Source: Amycolatopsis vastitatis (GTDB lineage Bacteria > Actinomycetota > Actinomycetes > Mycobacteriales > Pseudonocardiaceae). From it: 64,000 nucleotides of DNA. The notes under the pieces were generated by a model. That model saw only the letters and a program-made list of their open reading frames with translations. It was not told the origin of the DNA and did no database searches. Below are positions 59,569-64,000 of the stretch, in pieces. The first letter of the stretch is position 1; each line of letters begins with the position of its first letter. A program made the position numbers and the translations under genes. Location of the stretch: the NCBI RefSeq assembly GCF_002234595.1, contig NZ_NMUL01000031.1, forward strand, positions 124,001 to 188,000, in the 5' to 3' direction.

Positions 59569-60339
59569 ATGAACGTCACTTCGGCCGACGGCACGTCGAT
59601 CTTCTTCGAGCAGCGAGGTTCGGGCGCGCCGGTGATCCTCGTCGGCGGCGCGTTCAACGACCGGACGACCACGGTGGGCCTGGCCGAGGTCCTGGCCGGC
59701 GACTTCACGACGATCGTCTACGACCGCCGGGGCCGCGGTGACTCCGGCGACTCGGCCGAGTATGCGATGGAGCGCGAGATCGAGGACATCGCCGCGCTGA
59801 TCGCCCAGGTGGGCGGGACGGCGTCGGTCTTCGGCCACTCATCGGGCGCGGTGCTGGCCCTGGAGGCGGCGGCCGCAGGTCTGGCGATCGATCGCGTGGT
59901 GGCGTACGAGCCGCCGTACGCGACCGACGAGCACCCGCGGGCGGACGTGGGGGACAAGGTGCGCGCGCAGCTCGCGGCCGGTGACCGCGACGGCGCGGTG
60001 GCGACGTTCCTGCAGGTCGCGGGGACTCCGGCGGAGATGATCGAGGGGATGAAGCAGGCCCCGGTGTGGGGCTGGTTCACGGCGCTGGCGCACACGCTGC
60101 CGTACGACCTGGCGATCTGCGGCCCGGAGGCTCGCCCGCGCACGGAGAACCTGGCCCGCATCACGGCACCGACGCTGGTGATCGGCGGCGGCGCGAGCGA
60201 CGAGGCACTCCAGTCGGGCGCCCGTGCGGCGGCCGCGGCGGTGCCGGGCGCCCGGCACGAGACCTTGGACGGGCAGGACCACGGGGTGCTGCAGTTCCCG
60301 GAGGCGCTCAAGCCGTTGCTGACGGAGTTCCTGAAGTAG
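59569..60339 (+). CDS. Alpha/beta-hydrolase
   Basis: The 256-residue protein has the nucleophile elbow SVFGHSSGAVLAL (Ser), a likely acid in TLVIGGGASDEALQ and the catalytic His in LDGQDHGVLQFPEA. The oxyanion region is GAPVILVGGAFNDR. The substrate is unknown. ATG 59569 follows GGAGG. It is separated from rpmB by a repeat module and terminator. Confidence 0.87.
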   Translation: MNVTSADGTSIFFEQRGSGAPVILVGGAFNDRTTTVGLAEVLAGDFTTIVYDRRGRGDSGDSAEYAMEREIEDIAALIAQVGGTASVFGHSSGAVLALEAAAAGLAIDRVVAYEPPYATDEHPRADVGDKVRAQLAAGDRDGAVATFLQVAGTPAEMIEGMKQAPVWGWFTALAHTLPYDLAICGPEARPRTENLARITAPTLVIGGGASDEALQSGARAAAAAVPGARHETLDGQDHGVLQFPEALKPLLTEFLK

Positions 60340-60345
60340 GTCCCA

Positions 60346-60437
60346 AGCGCCCCAATGTGGCGTTCGGTGCGTCTGACGCACCGAACGCCACATTGGGTGC
60401 GTTGGACGCAACCAACGCCACATTGGGGCGCATGAGG
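60346..60437. repeat. 90-bp intergenic repeat module, copy 2
   Basis: The same three-subunit AACGCCACATTGGG module as at 19061 occurs here, inverted-direct-direct, with only a handful of differences. It lies between the alpha/beta-hydrolase gene and the rpmB terminator. Confidence 0.9.
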
Positions 60438-60449
60438 TGACCACATGAA

Positions 60450-60481
60450 AATGGCGGGTGCTCCGAGGAGCACCCGCCATT
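60450..60481 (-). terminator. Terminator of rpmB
   Basis: AATGGCGGGTGCTC (60450-60463) pairs perfectly over 14 bp with 60468-60481, with loop CGAG. On the minus strand it runs into a TTTT-containing stretch. Confidence 0.88.
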
Positions 60482-60496
60482 CGAACTCTTCTCGCC

Positions 60497-60688
60497 TCAG
60501 CCGCGAACGACCTTGCCCGCCTTGATGCACGAGGTGCACACGTTCAGGCGCTTGCGCTGGGACACACCCACCTTGGCGTGGACGGTCTGGATGTTCGGGT
60601 TCCACCGGCGGTTGGTACGGCGGTGGGAGTGCGAGACCGACTTGCCGAAGCCGGGTCCCTTGCCACAGACGTCGCACACGGCAGCCAC
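60497..60688 (-). CDS. rpmB: 50S ribosomal protein L28
   Basis: The 63-residue protein starts AAVCDVCGKGPGFGKSVSHS and ends LNVCTSCIKAGKVVRG, with both Cys pairs of the zinc-binding (C+) form. GTG 60688 follows AAAGGAG by 6 bases. Zinc-free paralogues are often induced by zinc limitation; this is the zinc-containing type. It is divergent from the DAK-type kinase gene, as in mycobacteria. Confidence 0.97.
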   Translation of the reverse strand: MAAVCDVCGKGPGFGKSVSHSHRRTNRRWNPNIQTVHAKVGVSQRKRLNVCTSCIKAGKVVRG

Positions 60689-60821
60689 GTCGAACTCCTT
60701 TGGATCTGGGTCATAGAAATGAGCCCAGATGCACTGGGCAACTCGACCATAGTAACTACTGGCTTCGCGAGGCCCCGCACCGGGTCGATACGCTGCCTCG
60801 GACCGGTCAGGAGGTTACGGG

Positions 60822-62396
60822 GTGCGGGTGCTGGACGCGGCGGCGGTGTCGGCCTGGGCGGCGGGCTGTGTGCACAGTCTCGCGAGCCTGCGGCCGGCCA
60901 TCGACGAGATCAACGTCTACCCCGTCGCCGACTCCGACACCGGCTCCAACATGCTCTTCACCATGACCGGCGCGGCCCGGGAACTCTCCGGAGCAACCCC
61001 GGGTGACGCCGCCGACGCGCTGAAGATCCTCGCGCGGGGCGCGGTCGCCTCGGCCAAGGGCAACTCCGGGGTGATCCTGTCCCAGGTCGTGCGCGGGCTG
61101 GCCGACAAGGCCGAAGGCGAGCTGGACGGCCCCTGGCTGGCCCGGGCGCTGGGGCACGCCGACGAGGTCGCCACCGGCGCCGTCAGCCGCCCGGTCGCCG
61201 GGACCATCCTGACCGTCCTGCACGCCGTCGCCACGGCGGTGCGCGGCGACACCAGCCCCCTGGGGGAAATCGCGGCAAAAGCCGCGAAAGAGGCCGCGCA
61301 CGCCCTGGAAAAGACGCCCGAGCAGCTGCCCGCGCTGGCCAGGGCCGGAGTCGTCGACGCGGGCGCGCGCGGGCTCGTCGCGGTGCTCGACGCGCTGGTC
61401 GGCGTGCTCACCGGCGTGCCTCTGGAGCAGGAGCACGCCCTCGAGGTCCACACCGAACTGCCGGAGGCCTACGCCTGGGAGGTCATGTACCTCCTCGACG
61501 GCGTCGACGAGGCGAGCCTGCCGACCCTGCGCAAGGAGCTGAGCGGCCTCGGCGACAGCGTCACCGTGGCCGGCGACGGCTCCGGCAGCCACGCCGTGCA
61601 CGTCCACTGCGCCGACATCGGCGCCGCCATCGAGGCCGGCCTCGCGCTGGGCCGCCCGCGCAAGATCCGCGTCGAGCCGCTGCTCACGCCGACTCCGATC
61701 GAGCCCGGGGGCGGGATCGACCGCACCGTCGTCGCCGTCGTCCACGGCGGCGCACTGGCCGAGCTGCTGCGGGCCGAAAGCATCCCGGTGCTGGCCGTGC
61801 CCGAAGGCGAGACGCCGAGCGTCGAGGACATGATCGGCCTGCTCAACGAGGCCGCCGGACGGCACGTCACCGTGCTCCCGGGCAGCGTCGCGCTCACCAC
61901 CGCGGCCGACACCGCCGCCGGGCACGCGATGGCCGCCGACCGGGACGTCGTGGTCATCCCGTGCGCGTCGCCGGTGCAGGTCATGGCCGCCCTCGCCGTG
62001 CACGACGCCGGGCGCCGCACCAACGACGACGTCGTCGCGATGGCCGAAGCGGCCGCCGCGACCAGGCGTGGCGAACTGCGGATCGCGCAGGAGGAGTCGC
62101 TAACCTGGGTGGGCCGGGCCCAGTCCGGCGACGTGGTCGGCCTGGTCGACGACGAAGTGGTGCTGATCGAGCCCGCGCCCGCGTCCGAGACGAACCTGGT
62201 CGCGGCCGCGATGAAGGTGCTGAACCGGATGCTGGCGCTCGGCGGGGAGCTGGTGACGGTGCTGAGCGGAGCCGCCGCCCCGCCCGGGGTCGCCGAAGAG
62301 CTCGCGGAGCAGCTGCGGGTGGAGCACCCGGAGGTGGAACTGGCCGGCTACGCCAGTGGCCAGGCCGACGCCGTGCTGCTGATGGGAGTCGAATAG
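60822..62396 (+). CDS. DAK-type kinase, fatty-acid kinase FakA-like
   Basis: The 524-residue protein has an N-terminal DhaL domain with the ATP/Mg motif EINVYPVADSDTGSNMLFTM and AKGNSGVILSQVVRGLADKA. A middle domain and a C-terminal domain (LVTVLSGAAAPPGVAEELAE) follow, the order of YloV/FakA. FakA phosphorylates acyl groups bound by FakB; here the substrate is inferred by family only. GTG 60822 follows AGGAGG. recG starts three bases after its stop, so the two are one operon. Confidence 0.9.
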   Translation: MRVLDAAAVSAWAAGCVHSLASLRPAIDEINVYPVADSDTGSNMLFTMTGAARELSGATPGDAADALKILARGAVASAKGNSGVILSQVVRGLADKAEGELDGPWLARALGHADEVATGAVSRPVAGTILTVLHAVATAVRGDTSPLGEIAAKAAKEAAHALEKTPEQLPALARAGVVDAGARGLVAVLDALVGVLTGVPLEQEHALEVHTELPEAYAWEVMYLLDGVDEASLPTLRKELSGLGDSVTVAGDGSGSHAVHVHCADIGAAIEAGLALGRPRKIRVEPLLTPTPIEPGGGIDRTVVAVVHGGALAELLRAESIPVLAVPEGETPSVEDMIGLLNEAAGRHVTVLPGSVALTTAADTAAGHAMAADRDVVVIPCASPVQVMAALAVHDAGRRTNDDVVAMAEAAAATRRGELRIAQEESLTWVGRAQSGDVVGLVDDEVVLIEPAPASETNLVAAAMKVLNRMLALGGELVTVLSGAAAPPGVAEELAEQLRVEHPEVELAGYASGQADAVLLMGVE

Positions 62397-62399
62397 CGA

Positions 62400-64000
62400 A
62401 TGGCCGGGTTGCGCGACAAGCTGCCGTTGCTGCTGGGCGCCAAGACGGCGAAGGCGCTCGCCACGGCGTTGGACATCGAGACGGTCAGCGACCTGCTGCG
62501 CCACTACCCACGCCGCTACGCCGAGCGCGGCGAGCTCACCGACATCGCGGGCCTCGAGCTCGGCGAGCACGCCACGGTGATGGCGCGGATCGAGAAGGTG
62601 AGCAAGCGCCGGATGAAGTCCCGCAACGGGACCATCCTCGACATGGTGATCACCGACGGGAAACGCCGGCTCACCTGCGCCTTCTTCAACCAGGCGTGGC
62701 GGGAGAAGGAACTGGTCCCCGGCAAGACCGGCCTGTTCGCCGGCAAGGTCTCCGCCTTCCGCGACACCCTGCAGCTGACCAACCCCGAGTACGAGCTGCT
62801 CGACGCGGAGAACGCGGACGAGGCGATGGACGACTTCCTCGCCGCGATCATCCCGGTGTACCCGGCGGCGCAGGGCATGCCGTCGTGGTCGATCGGCAAG
62901 TGCGTGCGCCAGGTCCTCGACGTCCTCGAGGTCGACGAGGACCCGATGCCCGCGGACCTGCGGCGCCTGCACCGCCTGGCCGACCTCGACAACGCGCTGC
63001 GCGGCATCCACCGCCCGGAGAACTGGGCGCACCTGGAGGCGTCGAAGAAGCGGCTCAAGTGGGACGAGGCCCTGGCCGTGCAGCTGATCTTCGCGCAACG
63101 GCGGCACTCGGCCATCTCACGGCCGGCCAAGGCGAACCCGCACGTCGGCGGCGGCCTGATGGACGCCTTCGACAAGCGGCTGCCCTTCGACCTGACCGCG
63201 GGCCAGCGGGGGATCGGCGACGAGATCGCCGCGGACCTGGCCTCGGAGCACCCGATGAACCGGCTGCTGCAGGGCGAGGTCGGCTCGGGCAAGACGGTCG
63301 TCGCGCTGCGGGCGATGCTGCAGGTCGTCGACAACGGGCGGCAGGCCGCGATGCTCGCGCCGACCGAGGTCCTCGCCGCGCAGCACGCGCGGTCGCTGCG
63401 CGAGATGCTCGGCGACCTCGGCCAGGCGGGCGAGCTGGGCGCCGCGGAGAACGCCACCCGCGTCACGCTGCTCACCGGGTCGATGGGCGCGAAGGAGCGC
63501 AAGAAGGCACTGCTGGAGATCGTCAGCGGGGAGGCCGGCATCGTCGTCGGCACGCACGCGCTGATCCAGGACCACGTCGAGTTCGCCGACCTCGGCCTCG
63601 CCGTCGTCGACGAGCAGCACCGCTTCGGCGTCGAGCAGCGGGACGCGCTGCGCACCCGCGGGGCGGGTGACACCAGCCCGCACGTGCTCGTCATGACCGC
63701 GACGCCGATCCCGCGCACGGTCGCGATGACCGTGTACGGCGACCTGGAGGTGTCCGCGCTGCGCGAGATGCCGGTCGGGCGGTCGCCGATCAAGACGACC
63801 GTGGTGCCGGTCGCCGAAAAACCGGCCTGGTTCGAGCGGATCTGGCAACGGGTCCGGGAAGAGGTCGGCAAGGGCCACCAGGCGTACGTCGTGTGCCCGC
63901 GGATCGGCGACGAGCCGCCGTCGGACAAGAGCGACAAGCGGCCGCCCCTCGCCGTCCTGGAGGTCGCGCCCGAGCTGGAAAACGGCCCGCTGCAGGGCCT
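62400..64000 (+). CDS. recG: ATP-dependent DNA helicase RecG (5' part, runs off the window)
   Basis: RecG remodels stalled replication forks. The visible ~533 residues start MAGLRDKLPLLLGAKTAKAL and have the wedge OB-fold region. Motif I is LLQGEVGSGKTVVALRAML, motif II is VVDEQHRFGVEQRDALR and motif III is VMTATPIPRTVAMT, all diagnostic for RecG. The C-terminal helicase half lies beyond base 64000. ATG 62400 follows the kinase stop by three bases. Confidence 0.96.
   Translation, partial: MAGLRDKLPLLLGAKTAKALATALDIETVSDLLRHYPRRYAERGELTDIAGLELGEHATVMARIEKVSKRRMKSRNGTILDMVITDGKRRLTCAFFNQAWREKELVPGKTGLFAGKVSAFRDTLQLTNPEYELLDAENADEAMDDFLAAIIPVYPAAQGMPSWSIGKCVRQVLDVLEVDEDPMPADLRRLHRLADLDNALRGIHRPENWAHLEASKKRLKWDEALAVQLIFAQRRHSAISRPAKANPHVGGGLMDAFDKRLPFDLTAGQRGIGDEIAADLASEHPMNRLLQGEVGSGKTVVALRAMLQVVDNGRQAAMLAPTEVLAAQHARSLREMLGDLGQAGELGAAENATRVTLLTGSMGAKERKKALLEIVSGEAGIVVGTHALIQDHVEFADLGLAVVDEQHRFGVEQRDALRTRGAGDTSPHVLVMTATPIPRTVAMTVYGDLEVSALREMPVGRSPIKTTVVPVAEKPAWFERIWQRVREEVGKGHQAYVVCPRIGDEPPSDKSDKRPPLAVLEVAPELENGPLQG

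Overview
The window is high-GC actinobacterial DNA with dense genes, many GTG starts, several leaderless starts and an Lsr2 gene. It fits the Pseudonocardiaceae, most likely an Amycolatopsis-like organism. From memory, the backbone order (leuB, FAH-family, tRNA-Gln/Glu, IclR regulator, leuC, leuD, HU, mutT1, ppk, cofC/fbiD, plsC, gpsA, DUF3515, thiL, ung, rpmB, DAK-type kinase, recG) matches the Mycobacterium tuberculosis Rv2995c-Rv2973c neighbourhood. gltX and ddl, which I recall in that neighbourhood, are not in this window.

Layout. 1-4.6 kb: the tail of a secreted protein, leuB, cimA behind an Ile-codon leader and attenuator, and an FAH-family enzyme. 4.6-12.6 kb: an FAD monooxygenase, a HAD phosphatase, two tRNAs, a secreted HExxH protease, a WYL regulator divergent from a RidA protein, a DUF574 methyltransferase and an XRE/DUF397 pair. 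12.6-19.9 kb: hypothetical genes, a TetR-controlled FAD-enzyme/membrane-protein module with a clear operator, lsr2, and an HU protein with a histone-H1-like tail. 20.6-28 kb: a four-gene operon encoding a HerA-like ATPase, SbcD (Mre11), SbcC (Rad50) and a NurA-like nuclease. This is the archaeal end-resection gene set in an actinobacterium, and its sbcC carries an in-frame genomic repeat.

28-35 kb: a GH3 glycosidase, an NdgR-like IclR regulator divergent from leuCD, and a second HU-H1 paralogue. 35.3-38.4 kb: a 21-bp iteron palindrome followed by a SARP/NB-ARC/TPR regulator. 38.5-44.7 kb: mutT1, ppk (with an H1-like N-terminal tail), cofC with two inverted DnaA boxes upstream, plsC and gpsA. 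44.7-54.6 kb: an accessory insert holding a cysteine dioxygenase behind a Cys-codon leader, an asparaginase, a methyltransferase/VOC pair, a flavin electron-transfer operon (ferric-reductase-like, FMN-binding, ApbE) divergent from a two-component system, and a PPOX/MocR pair. 54.6-64 kb: housekeeping genes again (DUF3515, AsnC-like, thiL, ung, rpmB, FakA-like kinase, recG) with a GH27 and some small enzymes.

Themes. Chromosome biology is over-represented (Lsr2, two HU-H1 proteins, HerA/SbcCD/NurA, Ung, RecG). Branched-chain amino-acid synthesis is spread over leuB, cimA and leuCD. Two genes appear to sit behind translated leader peptides. Several families of long palindromic repeats lie between genes; one reaches into the 3' ends of two convergent genes and another lies inside sbcC. 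All functions are inferred from reading the sequence; no searches were run.
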